Positions 52,805-61,198 of a stretch of DNA of 64,000 bases are shown here, in pieces. Numbering within the stretch: position 1 is the stretch's first letter; each line of letters opens with the position of its first letter. The position numbers and the translations under genes are program-made. The notes under the pieces are model-generated. The model had not been told where the DNA came from. It saw only the letters and a program-made list of their open reading frames with translations, and did no database searches. The DNA comes from Fimbriimonas sp. (lineage in GTDB: Bacteria; Armatimonadota; Fimbriimonadia; Fimbriimonadales; Fimbriimonadaceae): NCBI GenBank assembly GCA_031292555.1, contig JARLGV010000075.1, forward strand, positions 1-64,000, in the 5' to 3' direction.

Positions 52805-54985
52805 ATGCCGTTCACCAGGCGAGCGAAGACTTCCACCATCGCACTCCTACTTGGCCCTCTTATGGCAACTGCATCGACTGAACCACCTAACTCGGCGATT
52901 GAGCCAAAAATCGGCTCCCGCGCCCCCACGGTCGAGTTTGAGTACGCGGGGCACAAGATCCTCGCGGGGCGCTTCAGCGTAAATGGGGACCCGGAACCGT
53001 GGAAATCTGTGACGATTTCTTCGAAGGTTGATCGCGGAAATCGGGGCGAGATCACCCAAACGATCACGCTTCACGACCTCACCGGCAAGTCAATTCACTT
53101 GGATGCTACGATCGACGGCTCCGACCAGACTCTTGCCGCCGAAACCCAGTCGGCAGCCCAAGAGCGGTTCAAGCTCGTGCGAAATTCCGTCGGCCCGTCG
53201 GACAACCTTCGCAACAACGCGATCTATGACCGGTCCGGCGACTGGATGATCGAGGGCGCCGGAGACGGCGCAACCCGGATTGTGCCGGAGAAGACCCATG
53301 GAAGTCGCACATCGTTCCGCTGGTCGGCATCCGGCCCCAGGATCGATCTGACCTTTAGGCCTCGCTATTATCAGCTCCACAAGAATATCGCCTCCTTCCG
53401 ACCGTGGGAATACAACGTGTGGAAGGGCTCCGTCACGGGCTGGTGCTCTTGGTGGGCCTACTTTACCGACATCCACGAGAAAGATGTGGAGCAGATCAGC
53501 CGAATCTTCTCGGACAAGCTGAAAGACTACGGCTACCGGTATATCCAGATCGACGACGGCTACCAGTCGAGCGGCGGCGGCCTTCCGACCGATTGGCTGC
53601 ACACCAACGACCGGTTCCCGAGCGGGCTCCGCCACCTAGCCAAGTCCATTGCCGATCACGGGCTTGAGCCGGCTCTGTGGACCAACGTACATTTTGGAGA
53701 CGCCAAGTTCGTCGAGCAGCATCCCGACTGGTTCGTCCAAGACGCCAATGGCAAGCCTCACAAGGGCCCTTGGATCGATTATGGGTTGGACGCGTCGAAC
53801 AAGGCGGCAGTCGATGCCGTCATTCGCCCCCTCTACTCGGCGTTGCACGATATGGGTTGGCGCTACGTAAAGGTCGATGCGCTCCGGCACCTGCTCTATG
53901 ATGCTTCCTATCCCTGCCGAGAGTACTTTGCCTCCAAAGGGATCAAACTCGAAGACGCTTTTCGCGACTACCTCAAAGCAATCCGCCAAGAGCTCGGACC
54001 CGATACCTATATGCTGGCCTGCTGGGGCGTGCTTCCTGAAGTAGTGGGCATTGCGAACGGTTGCCGCCTTGGCGGCGATGGCTTCGGACCTTCCACTCTG
54101 CAGCAATACACGTCATGGAATAACGTCGTTTGGCGAAACGACCCCGACCACTGTGATGTAAAGCCGCTGGATCACCAAACGAATCGCTATATCGACGGCG
54201 AAGAACGCATCCGCCCCGTCCTCGTTTCGATGGCGGGAGCTCAGTTGCTCCTAAGCGACAAGCCGGAGGTGTATGAAAACGACGCCAACCTTGAAGGGGT
54301 CAAAAGGTCCAGCCCCATTCTCTTCACGGTTCCCGGCCAACTGTACGACTACGATCCGGTCAAAACCGATCATCTCAAACAGGGCCTTCGAAACGATAAC
54401 GGAGGCGCCCAATCCGGACCGATCGACGCCGATCAGCGAGGAGAAGTCTCACCGTGGTGGATGCTCGACATCAACGAGCCGTTCGAGAGTTGGACGATCC
54501 TGACTCACATGAACTGGGATGCGACGCCGATGGCTCAGTCCACGGTCAAGTTCCATGACCTCGGCCTGCCTGGCGCCAAGTACGCGGTGTTCGAATTCTG
54601 GTCGAAGAAGTACTTGGGGGACTTCTCGGAGGAATTCACGGCGAAGATGCTCGACGCAAAGGAAGTTTCAACCTATGCCATCCGCCGCATAGTCGATCAT
54701 CCCCAGATTCTGTCGACAAGCAGGCATATCAGCCAAGGCGCCGTGGACCTGAGCGATGTTGGCTGGAGCGCTTCTGGGCTAGTGCTACACGGGGTTTGTC
54801 ATGTGATTCGGAAGGATCCGTACAGCCTCTATGTCAGATTGCCCGCCGGTTACTCTGTTCAGGACGCGTCGTTTGGCGATACGGCCGCCGAGGTCCGAGT
54901 CGAGGGCTCGCTCGCTGAGGTCAAAGTAGCGCCAGACTCGACCCGTAGCCTGCCATGGCGGATCCGGTTTGTGAGAACGTCTTGA
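52805..54985 (+). CDS. Alpha-galactosidase-like enzyme (clan GH-D, GH27/GH36-type)
   Basis: 726 residues with a signal peptide (MPFTRRAKTSTIALLLGPLMATA). After a beta N-domain the barrel shows GWCSWWAYFTDIHEKDV, the aspartate-rich YRYIQIDDGYQ, LWTNVHFGD, predicted nucleophile Asp358 in YVKVDALRH and acid/base Asp425 in CRLGGDGFG, then the C-terminal beta domain. Clan GH-D enzymes hydrolyse alpha-galactosides (some alpha-N-acetylgalactosaminides); specificity not readable. Its 3' end overlaps the helicase gene by 31 nt. Confidence 0.85.
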   Translation: MPFTRRAKTSTIALLLGPLMATASTEPPNSAIEPKIGSRAPTVEFEYAGHKILAGRFSVNGDPEPWKSVTISSKVDRGNRGEITQTITLHDLTGKSIHLDATIDGSDQTLAAETQSAAQERFKLVRNSVGPSDNLRNNAIYDRSGDWMIEGAGDGATRIVPEKTHGSRTSFRWSASGPRIDLTFRPRYYQLHKNIASFRPWEYNVWKGSVTGWCSWWAYFTDIHEKDVEQISRIFSDKLKDYGYRYIQIDDGYQSSGGGLPTDWLHTNDRFPSGLRHLAKSIADHGLEPALWTNVHFGDAKFVEQHPDWFVQDANGKPHKGPWIDYGLDASNKAAVDAVIRPLYSALHDMGWRYVKVDALRHLLYDASYPCREYFASKGIKLEDAFRDYLKAIRQELGPDTYMLACWGVLPEVVGIANGCRLGGDGFGPSTLQQYTSWNNVVWRNDPDHCDVKPLDHQTNRYIDGEERIRPVLVSMAGAQLLLSDKPEVYENDANLEGVKRSSPILFTVPGQLYDYDPVKTDHLKQGLRNDNGGAQSGPIDADQRGEVSPWWMLDINEPFESWTILTHMNWDATPMAQSTVKFHDLGLPGAKYAVFEFWSKKYLGDFSEEFTAKMLDAKEVSTYAIRRIVDHPQILSTSRHISQGAVDLSDVGWSASGLVLHGVCHVIRKDPYSLYVRLPAGYSVQDASFGDTAAEVRVEGSLAEVKVAPDSTRSLPWRIRFVRTS

Positions 54986-56844
54986 TTCCAAGACTCTTCG
55001 AAGACGACGACATCGTCGTTTTGGGGAAAGCGGCTCCGATCGTTCTGCGTGACTACCAGCAAAGGGCCAAGGCCGCCGTATTGGCGGCAAAGGATCGAGG
55101 GCTCCATCGCGTCATGGTCGTTATGCCGACCGGCACGGGAAAGACGACCTTGTTCGCCTCACTGGTCGATGAATTCGAACGCTCGTACCGAGAAACCTCA
55201 TTGGTGGTCGCCCACCGCCTCGAACTGCTGCACCAGGCGGCCAACCGAATCGTGAGTCAGGCGCCGCGACTCCAAGTCGGAATCGAGGGTGGCGACCTTA
55301 AAGCCCCCTTCGAGTGCCACGCCGTCGTCGCGGCCGTGCAAACCCTCGGTCGTCCAGGAAGCAAACGCCTCGACTGGTTTCAGCCCGGACTGTTGATCAT
55401 GGACGAGGGGCACCACGCTCCCGCCGATACTTGGCAAAATGTCATGCGCCGATTCGGAAGCTACGACGGGACCTGCTTCACCCTTGCCGTCACCGCGACC
55501 GACCATCGCATGGACAACAAGCCTCTGCATGGAACCGAAGAGTCCATCTTCGAAGACGTCGTCTTTCGCTATCCATTGAGTCGCGCGGTTAGCGACGGTT
55601 GGTTGGTTGACCTAAGGGGCTATCGCGTCGCAACGGGAGTCGACCTTACCGGCGTCAAAACGACCGCCGGAGACTATAACGTCGGCCAACTTGCTCGGGC
55701 CGTAAACACCGAGGCCAGAAACCACACCGCGTTCAAACACTGGTCGGAGATTGCCCACGACCGCCGGACGATCGTTTTCTGCGTCGATGTACAACACGCA
55801 AAGGACGTTGCGGCGCTGTTTCGCGAACATGGCGTCTCAGCCGAGAGCGTCGACGGAACGATGCCGACCGATAAGCGCGGCGCAGCGATGAGCCGGTTTT
55901 CGTCGGGACGGACCCAGGTCCTGACGAACGTTGACGTGGCCACAGAAGGGTTCGACATTCCCCATATCAGCTGCGTACTGATGCTGCGACCAACCCAATC
56001 CTGGGGTCTCTACACCCAGATGGCAGGGAGAGGAGTACGCGTTCTACCCGGAGTCGCCGATGGTATCGACCTATCAACCGCCCGCCGGCGGGCAATTGAG
56101 GGGAGCGAGAAGCCGGACTGCCTCGTAATCGACGTAGTCGACGTGTCGACGAAATTCGGTCTCAACGGTCCCCCTGACGACGACGACATCAAGCCTGAGC
56201 GCAAGCCCGAACCGGCAAGCGTTGCGGGGATGATGGGCCTTCCCGCCGACTTCGACTTGCAGGGTCACAGCCTGTTCGAAGCCGCGAAGTGGATCGATGA
56301 GCTTACTCCCGCCAAACGGGCACAGTTGTTCCGCAGGCCCATGTCGTTCGAGAACCTCTCAACTGTGCTCTCCGAAGTCGATCTCATCAAGGAACTCTCG
56401 ATCCCAGAGGAGATCATCGGCATCAGTCGGCTCGCTTGGATGAAGACTGGCGACTCTGAATACATGCTCCCATGTGGATCGTCGGGGTTTGAGAAGGAGC
56501 GGTTCGCCAAAATCGAGACTGACTTGCTCGGAAGGTTGTCGCTGACTCTGCTGTCGCAGCAGATGACCTATCCGCCGATGCCTCTGGGCACCGATCTGGC
56601 CAAGGCATTCGACGAAGCAGACCGAATGATACGCCTGACATTTCCCGACTGTGGACCGATCGTGCAAGCGAACGCCAGTTGGCGTGAAAAACCGCCGTCT
56701 GAAAAGCAGATCGATATTTTGCGCAAGATGGGTGTTGAGGACGACGTCATCGCTCTCGTGGAGACGATGGGGCAAGCCAGGGCACTGATCGAACAGCGAA
56801 AGCTTGGTGGCGGAAGAAAGCGCCGGCGCGGCGAACTCGCTTAG
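54955..56844 (+). CDS. SF2 DEAD/DEAH-box helicase
   Basis: 629 residues. RecA-like domain 1: LRDYQQRAKAAVLAAKDRG (Q-type), Walker A MPTGTGKTT (58-66), DEGHH motif II, TAT motif III (VTATDHR). Domain 2 includes IVFCVDVQHAKDVAALF, NVDVATEGFDIPHIS and QMAGRGVRV (motif VI). A C-terminal region ends with PPSEKQIDILRKMGVEDDVIALVETMGQARALIEQ, resembling the extra C-terminal helical module found in some type-I/phage-like DNA helicases. The ATG lies within the preceding galactosidase gene; the pairing with a sugar hydrolase is odd. Confidence 0.9.
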   Translation: MADPVCENVLIPRLFEDDDIVVLGKAAPIVLRDYQQRAKAAVLAAKDRGLHRVMVVMPTGTGKTTLFASLVDEFERSYRETSLVVAHRLELLHQAANRIVSQAPRLQVGIEGGDLKAPFECHAVVAAVQTLGRPGSKRLDWFQPGLLIMDEGHHAPADTWQNVMRRFGSYDGTCFTLAVTATDHRMDNKPLHGTEESIFEDVVFRYPLSRAVSDGWLVDLRGYRVATGVDLTGVKTTAGDYNVGQLARAVNTEARNHTAFKHWSEIAHDRRTIVFCVDVQHAKDVAALFREHGVSAESVDGTMPTDKRGAAMSRFSSGRTQVLTNVDVATEGFDIPHISCVLMLRPTQSWGLYTQMAGRGVRVLPGVADGIDLSTARRRAIEGSEKPDCLVIDVVDVSTKFGLNGPPDDDDIKPERKPEPASVAGMMGLPADFDLQGHSLFEAAKWIDELTPAKRAQLFRRPMSFENLSTVLSEVDLIKELSIPEEIIGISRLAWMKTGDSEYMLPCGSSGFEKERFAKIETDLLGRLSLTLLSQQMTYPPMPLGTDLAKAFDEADRMIRLTFPDCGPIVQANASWREKPPSEKQIDILRKMGVEDDVIALVETMGQARALIEQRKLGGGRKRRRGELA

Positions 56845-58403
56845 TTCATGGCTGCGCCGGGAGACCGGACCCGCTTCGAGACGTCGGTAAAGTCGAACGG
56901 AGTCAGCCATCCGGAGTAGTAACTTCGATCTTCAAGTTTGGGAAGGCTGTCGCCGAAAAGTCCGTCGAAGATGATACGGAACGAGTTGACAGGCGTTATC
57001 CCAGGATACAGCTCCTGTTTGACCTTTGGCGGGACGAAATAGGCGTTGAGGTTTGGGAAACACTCGTTGACGTCGGTTTTTTCGAGAAGCTGCTGGTTCA
57101 GACGGAGCTTCGAACCGTGATCGCCCTGGACGATGATGATCGGTGGCTTGGGGCTCGCCTTGAGGATCTTGTCGATCGTCGCCAAAATCTGCTTGCCGAT
57201 GTAGGCGGCTTGCTCAGAATAGCCTTGCTTGTACTGATCGACCGTGCCACCAAAGTCAAAAAAGTCGCTGCCGTCGACAAAGCTGAAACCCATCTTTTGG
57301 GGACGCCTGGGCTCCCCATTCGGCCCGAATACGAACGGGGGATGGGGGGCGAGAATATGGGTAAACACGAACCGTGGCGGCAGGCCCGAACTGATTCCGC
57401 GAGGCATGTCGGACATCGCGTTGTCGATCATTTTCCTTCGTGCGACAAATTGAGACAGGCCGGCCAAGTCGTCGTCGAGGCTAACGGGCATCTCCAAGAA
57501 CAGCACACCGGCAAAGTAGGTCACGCTGCCCGTTGTGTTCAGCCACAGGTCGGCCGAGTTCGGATTGACGGAGGGAAACCCGGTCGTGATTGCCTCGTAT
57601 CGGTACCCGAGCTTCTTGAGGTAGCGCGAGACCTCGTTTTCGTCGATCAGCTTGTCGAGGATCTTCCGGTCGTCCCAAGACTTTGAGATGCGCGGCAGAA
57701 TCTCCGGAATGTAATTCAAATTGAGGGAGGACGATAGGGAGAGTTCGGTCTGGCAGTAATTCGCCCTCGCATCGCTAGCGACATAGAACCCTCGGTCTTC
57801 GAGCCCTCTTACGAACCAGCCGTCGTCAAAACCGATGACCCTTTTGAGAGCGTCGGTTCGGCCAAATCCGTCGAGGATGACATAGTAGATATCTGGCCGA
57901 TCCGTTATTTTGAGCTTGACATGACTGGACGATAACGGAGCGATCATGGTTCCGCGCCACGCGTTGATAAAGGACATCCCGATGGAAGCCGCCGGGAAGC
58001 CGGCAAGGACGATTCCAGCGATATTCATCCCCTGCGTGATTGCCGGCATCCGCTTCCATTTCCAGCACCCGGCTACCACGAGAACGACCAGAAGTGCCGC
58101 CCAGTAAGGCGTTAGATCCGATCGGAAGAAGATGATTTTTGACAGGGATTCGTTGTGCCGGATCACGTCCCAAAGATGGCCGAACGAGAACACAGTTACT
58201 ACGCCGACCGAGGCCCCAGTCGCTCCCCGTCGTGCGTCGCGTAACACCAAGCCAAGGACCAGCCAGAACAAGCACGTGCATCCCAGAACCACAGCCATCG
58301 GGCCCGGGACATCCCGTATCGGCACCAACGCCGTATTCAGCGAATAGAGCGAGAGCACTGGAAAGAGCGCAAACAGGATCGGGTGAAATGGGCGCTGCAG
58401 CAT
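56841..58403 (-). CDS. Membrane-anchored sulfatase/alkaline phosphatase-superfamily protein
   Basis: 520 residues from the ATG at 58403 (frame open to 58604 without conservation). Four or five N-terminal membrane helices (FHPILFALFPVLSLYSLNTALV; MAVVLGCTCLFWLVLGLVL; YWAALLVVLVVAGCW; GMNIAGIVLAGFPAASIGMSFI) precede an extracytoplasmic domain with DIYYVILDGFGRTDALKR, ILAPHPPFVFGPNG and VQGDHGSKLRL, the metal-site blocks of the sulfatase/AP superfamily. The layout is that of LtaS-like or phosphoglycerol/phosphoethanolamine transferases. Last gene of a three-gene cassette, overlapping the methyltransferase gene upstream. Confidence 0.8.
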   Translation of the reverse strand: MLQRPFHPILFALFPVLSLYSLNTALVPIRDVPGPMAVVLGCTCLFWLVLGLVLRDARRGATGASVGVVTVFSFGHLWDVIRHNESLSKIIFFRSDLTPYWAALLVVLVVAGCWKWKRMPAITQGMNIAGIVLAGFPAASIGMSFINAWRGTMIAPLSSSHVKLKITDRPDIYYVILDGFGRTDALKRVIGFDDGWFVRGLEDRGFYVASDARANYCQTELSLSSSLNLNYIPEILPRISKSWDDRKILDKLIDENEVSRYLKKLGYRYEAITTGFPSVNPNSADLWLNTTGSVTYFAGVLFLEMPVSLDDDLAGLSQFVARRKMIDNAMSDMPRGISSGLPPRFVFTHILAPHPPFVFGPNGEPRRPQKMGFSFVDGSDFFDFGGTVDQYKQGYSEQAAYIGKQILATIDKILKASPKPPIIIVQGDHGSKLRLNQQLLEKTDVNECFPNLNAYFVPPKVKQELYPGITPVNSFRIIFDGLFGDSLPKLEDRSYYSGWLTPFDFTDVSKRVRSPGAAMN

Positions 58404-58414
58404 AGGCAATCGCC

Positions 58415-59794
58415 CTACCGGGACCTCATGAGGTACATCGTGCGCTTGGAATCTGCCACTGATGTCCGGCTTACGATTTGGAACCGACCTTCGAAAGTTC
58501 GCTCGAACGAAGCCTGATCGTAATTCGGGAAGACATCCTCTCGAGTAGCGAGCAACCTCTGGACCTGCGAATCGTCTTTGGGGACGAATTCGATGATCAG
58601 CCACTTTCCTATGGATCCCATAAACGCCGCAACGTCCGAAAGCGGTACGTTGTTTCCGATGGCGAGATGATGGATCAATGCGAGCGCCATCACGACGTCC
58701 GCCGGTCCGCGTTGAACAAGCGAATCGCGTTCTCGATTGGCCCAGCCGATCGCCGGGCTCGGATTTGTGAGATCCAGAACGAGGGGAAGCATCGCCTTGT
58801 CCTCACTCCGCATCAGGTAGTTCTTCTCGACGGCGGCCGGGTCGATATCCCAGGCGATCGTCTCTATCCCTCGCTGCGAGGCGATCCGGCTGAATTCGCC
58901 GTTGTTGGCGCCCAGATCCCACACCATGGCAGGGATCGGCTCAACCTGCTCCAAGAACTCCTCAACGAGCCGATGCTTTTCCTTCATCGAGCGATCCGAG
59001 TAGTTCGTATCATCGTAGTAGTTCGCCCACTCGGTGCCTTCCGGCTTCCATTCGAGCCTGTCGATGAGACCATGGAGGCTATCGATTAGGCCAAGAAGGG
59101 CGTTGCGACCGAATCCGCCCGGTTTCGTCTGCGCATGGCCGGGTTTGGCCGCCTTGGCCTGCATCTGGGCATGTAAGTGGAGGTGCATTGCTATCCGGGC
59201 GTTCAGGCGAGTATAGGGCTTGCTGAGCCGGCTGGCGAGGTCCAACGGGATGCCGTCGATGTACCCCGCAAGCAATTTGGAGAGGCGAACGTCCACATGG
59301 CTCATCAACACAAGCGGAGCCACGAAGTGCTGACAGAACTGGCGGTAAGGCTGCCAAGGTTGCCCCTCTTCATGGAGGTCGAAGGAGAGCGTGTCAATGA
59401 GGACCGGCTTGCGAGCGATGAACTGGATGTTATAGGCGCTTGCATCCTTTAGCGTCATGCCGTAGTGCAGCGTCCGTTTCTGGATATCCAGCGTCGCCAA
59501 CGCTGCCGCCTTCAATTGACTGAAGCTCCACTCGTACGGATAGGATACGAAATTTAGCCTTTGAGGCTTGATAACCGCGATTGCGTCTTCCGATTGGGCC
59601 AGTTCAAGGTCGACTTCCTCATGAGGAATGATCAGACCGGCGTCGCATAGTTCGCGATGCAACCCCGAGTCCATGAGGCGCCGGAACGGCGCTTCATACG
59701 ACCGATTGACCTGGCGGAGCAGTAGATCGCCCTTCCTAAAGACAAATCCACTTGGGTCACGAAACGACGAGCCAAGTCGACCCTCAGCGGGCAT
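58415..59794 (-). CDS. SAM-dependent methyltransferase with an N-terminal extra domain
   Basis: 459 residues. The C-terminal half has motif I VWDLGANNGEFS (291-302), motif II IAWDIDPAAVE and LIHHLAIGNN (catalytic-type loop). The N-terminal 250 residues contain YGMTLKDASAYNIQF and KPVLIDTLSF, an arrangement reminiscent of the catalytic loop and DFG-like aspartate of kinase-fold enzymes. Such large methyltransferases are often found with surface-polymer genes. It overlaps the small membrane-protein gene by 11 nt and ends 12 nt before the sulfatase start. Confidence 0.8.
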   Translation of the reverse strand: MPAEGRLGSSFRDPSGFVFRKGDLLLRQVNRSYEAPFRRLMDSGLHRELCDAGLIIPHEEVDLELAQSEDAIAVIKPQRLNFVSYPYEWSFSQLKAAALATLDIQKRTLHYGMTLKDASAYNIQFIARKPVLIDTLSFDLHEEGQPWQPYRQFCQHFVAPLVLMSHVDVRLSKLLAGYIDGIPLDLASRLSKPYTRLNARIAMHLHLHAQMQAKAAKPGHAQTKPGGFGRNALLGLIDSLHGLIDRLEWKPEGTEWANYYDDTNYSDRSMKEKHRLVEEFLEQVEPIPAMVWDLGANNGEFSRIASQRGIETIAWDIDPAAVEKNYLMRSEDKAMLPLVLDLTNPSPAIGWANRERDSLVQRGPADVVMALALIHHLAIGNNVPLSDVAAFMGSIGKWLIIEFVPKDDSQVQRLLATREDVFPNYDQASFERTFEGRFQIVSRTSVADSKRTMYLMRSR

Positions 59795-60011
59795 TCGTAA
59801 TGTCGTCGTTCTTGGCCGGATGCAGCTTGCGGGATACGGCGGACTTCAAATTCCCGATCATCGACTTGGTGGCAAATACTCCACCCAACAAGCCAGCGAA
59901 CAAAATCTGCAGAAGGTAGCTTCCTGAACCGGGATCAATGTATGCGTTGGCGGACCGGCTGATCAGGAGGATACACGCAGTTGCGGTAATCAAATTAACT
60001 GTACGACTCAT
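59784..60011 (-). CDS. Small membrane protein (YIDPGSGS type)
   Basis: 75 residues from the ATG at 60011, which has AAAGGTGAT upstream as ribosome binding site. A signal or first helix (TVNLITATACILLISRSANA) is followed by AYIDPGSGSYLLQILFAGLLGGVFA, then a basic cytoplasmic tail. This short protein recurs beside methyltransferase/sulfatase genes in my experience of such loci; its role is unknown. First gene of the cassette. Confidence 0.75.
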   Translation of the reverse strand: MSRTVNLITATACILLISRSANAYIDPGSGSYLLQILFAGLLGGVFATKSMIGNLKSAVSRKLHPAKNDDITNAR

Positions 60012-60243
60012 AGGTATCACCTTTATTGGGACAGACGACGATTTGGCTAGAGTGTTTAGTGTGATAAGCCCTAACGGAGTTAGAATTCTCTTAGGTGCCT
60101 TAACTATTAGTGATCTCTGACCGAACTCTCAGCAAAACCGGCGGCTATCGCAGTCTAAATGCACTACCAGTGGGCACATGGTCCCTGTCCAGACGATCTT
60201 TGGCCAGGTGTAGGGCATTGGCCCCTATCGCAACCTGCCGCCG
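60012..60243. other. Intergenic region upstream of the small membrane protein
   Basis: About 230 nt with no gene seen; it holds the promoter for the cassette on the minus strand and the 3' flank of speE. No terminator hairpin is obvious. Confidence 0.3.
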
Positions 60244-61086
60244 TTACGGCAAGGCGCGATGTACTGGAACCATCGCAAAATGGTATCCCGCGCGACTCAG
60301 GCTGGATAGATTCAATTGCAGTGCCCGCTCCTCGTCGTATGATCCGGAGATCATCGCACCCCGGCTGCCCCAGCAGTATGCCGAGAACCCGCCAAAGGAA
60401 GGTATCGCGGCAAAATAGGCGCCGGTGGCAGTAAAGCATCCTGAGAATTGCGCCGTGATATGCTCCAACGAATAGGGGCAGAAGACAGGATTATCCGCCT
60501 GCGTAACCACAAATCCGTTGCCCGACAAGGCTCTTACGCAATCGGAGTAGAACTCGGACGTAAACAACTGCTCACTGATTCCGCCCTCCTCGTTCTCATA
60601 GACGTCGGTGCTATCCACCACGATGAGATCGTAACGGCAGTCGACCCGCTTGATGAACTCGAAGGCGTCAGTTACGTGTACGGTCACCCTTGGATCGTCG
60701 AAAGCGCCCGCACTTACGAAAGGAAGATGCTCCTTCGACTCCTCGATGACACCTTCATCGATCTCGGCCATGTCAATGCGTTCAAGCGTCGAGTGCTTAC
60801 ACAGTTCGCGAAGTACTCCGCCGTCGCCGCCACCGACGACAAGCGCCGTCTTTGGATGGGGAATCGACATTAGCGGTACATGGACCAAGTACTCGTGGTA
60901 CGTACGCTCGTCGATCTCCGCCAGTTGGATATGACCATCCAAGGTCAGCACCCGCCCGAAAGCCTCCGTTTCGTAGATATCGATCGTCTGAAATTGGGTC
61001 TGGCGGTGGGCTACCTGCTTCGATATCAGGACTTGAAGAGTTAGCTTGTCGCTGCGAATGGGTACTTGTAACGTGGACGGTTTCAA
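60244..61086 (-). CDS. speE: Polyamine aminopropyltransferase (spermidine synthase)
   Basis: 280 residues, usual length. The start is TTG at 61086 (no ATG is better placed). Conserved blocks: QTIDIYETEAFGRVLTLDGHIQLAEIDERTYHEYLVH, VGGGDGGVLRELCKH (SAM-binding), EIDEGVIEESKEHLP, IVVDSTDVYENEEG with catalytic Asp and TQADNPVFC. It transfers an aminopropyl group from decarboxylated SAM to putrescine. Divergent to a LacI regulator. Confidence 0.93.
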   Translation of the reverse strand: MKPSTLQVPIRSDKLTLQVLISKQVAHRQTQFQTIDIYETEAFGRVLTLDGHIQLAEIDERTYHEYLVHVPLMSIPHPKTALVVGGGDGGVLRELCKHSTLERIDMAEIDEGVIEESKEHLPFVSAGAFDDPRVTVHVTDAFEFIKRVDCRYDLIVVDSTDVYENEEGGISEQLFTSEFYSDCVRALSGNGFVVTQADNPVFCPYSLEHITAQFSGCFTATGAYFAAIPSFGGFSAYCWGSRGAMISGSYDEERALQLNLSSLSRAGYHFAMVPVHRALP

Positions 61087-61109
61087 TGAGAACTCGGCTT
61101 ACAGGGTGT

Positions 61110-61125
61110 GGCTCTCGTGAGAGCC
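61110..61125. promoter_or_regulatory. Palindrome between speE and the LacI gene, candidate operator
   Basis: GGCTCTC (61110-61116), two centre bases and GAGAGCC (61119-61125), perfectly symmetric. Position between divergent genes and length of 16 bp fit a LacI-type operator. Confidence 0.5.
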
Positions 61126-61184
61126 CTAAGGTTCTACCCGTTTCCCTAGGGTGACCGCATACCGTGGTGGAGTTTGTAGTAGCA

Positions 61185-61190
61185 TAACCT
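61185..61190 (+). promoter_or_regulatory. Putative -10 box of the LacI gene
   Basis: TAACCT with 8 nt to the ATG at 61199. Confidence 0.45.
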
Positions 61191-61198
61191 GTAGATAT

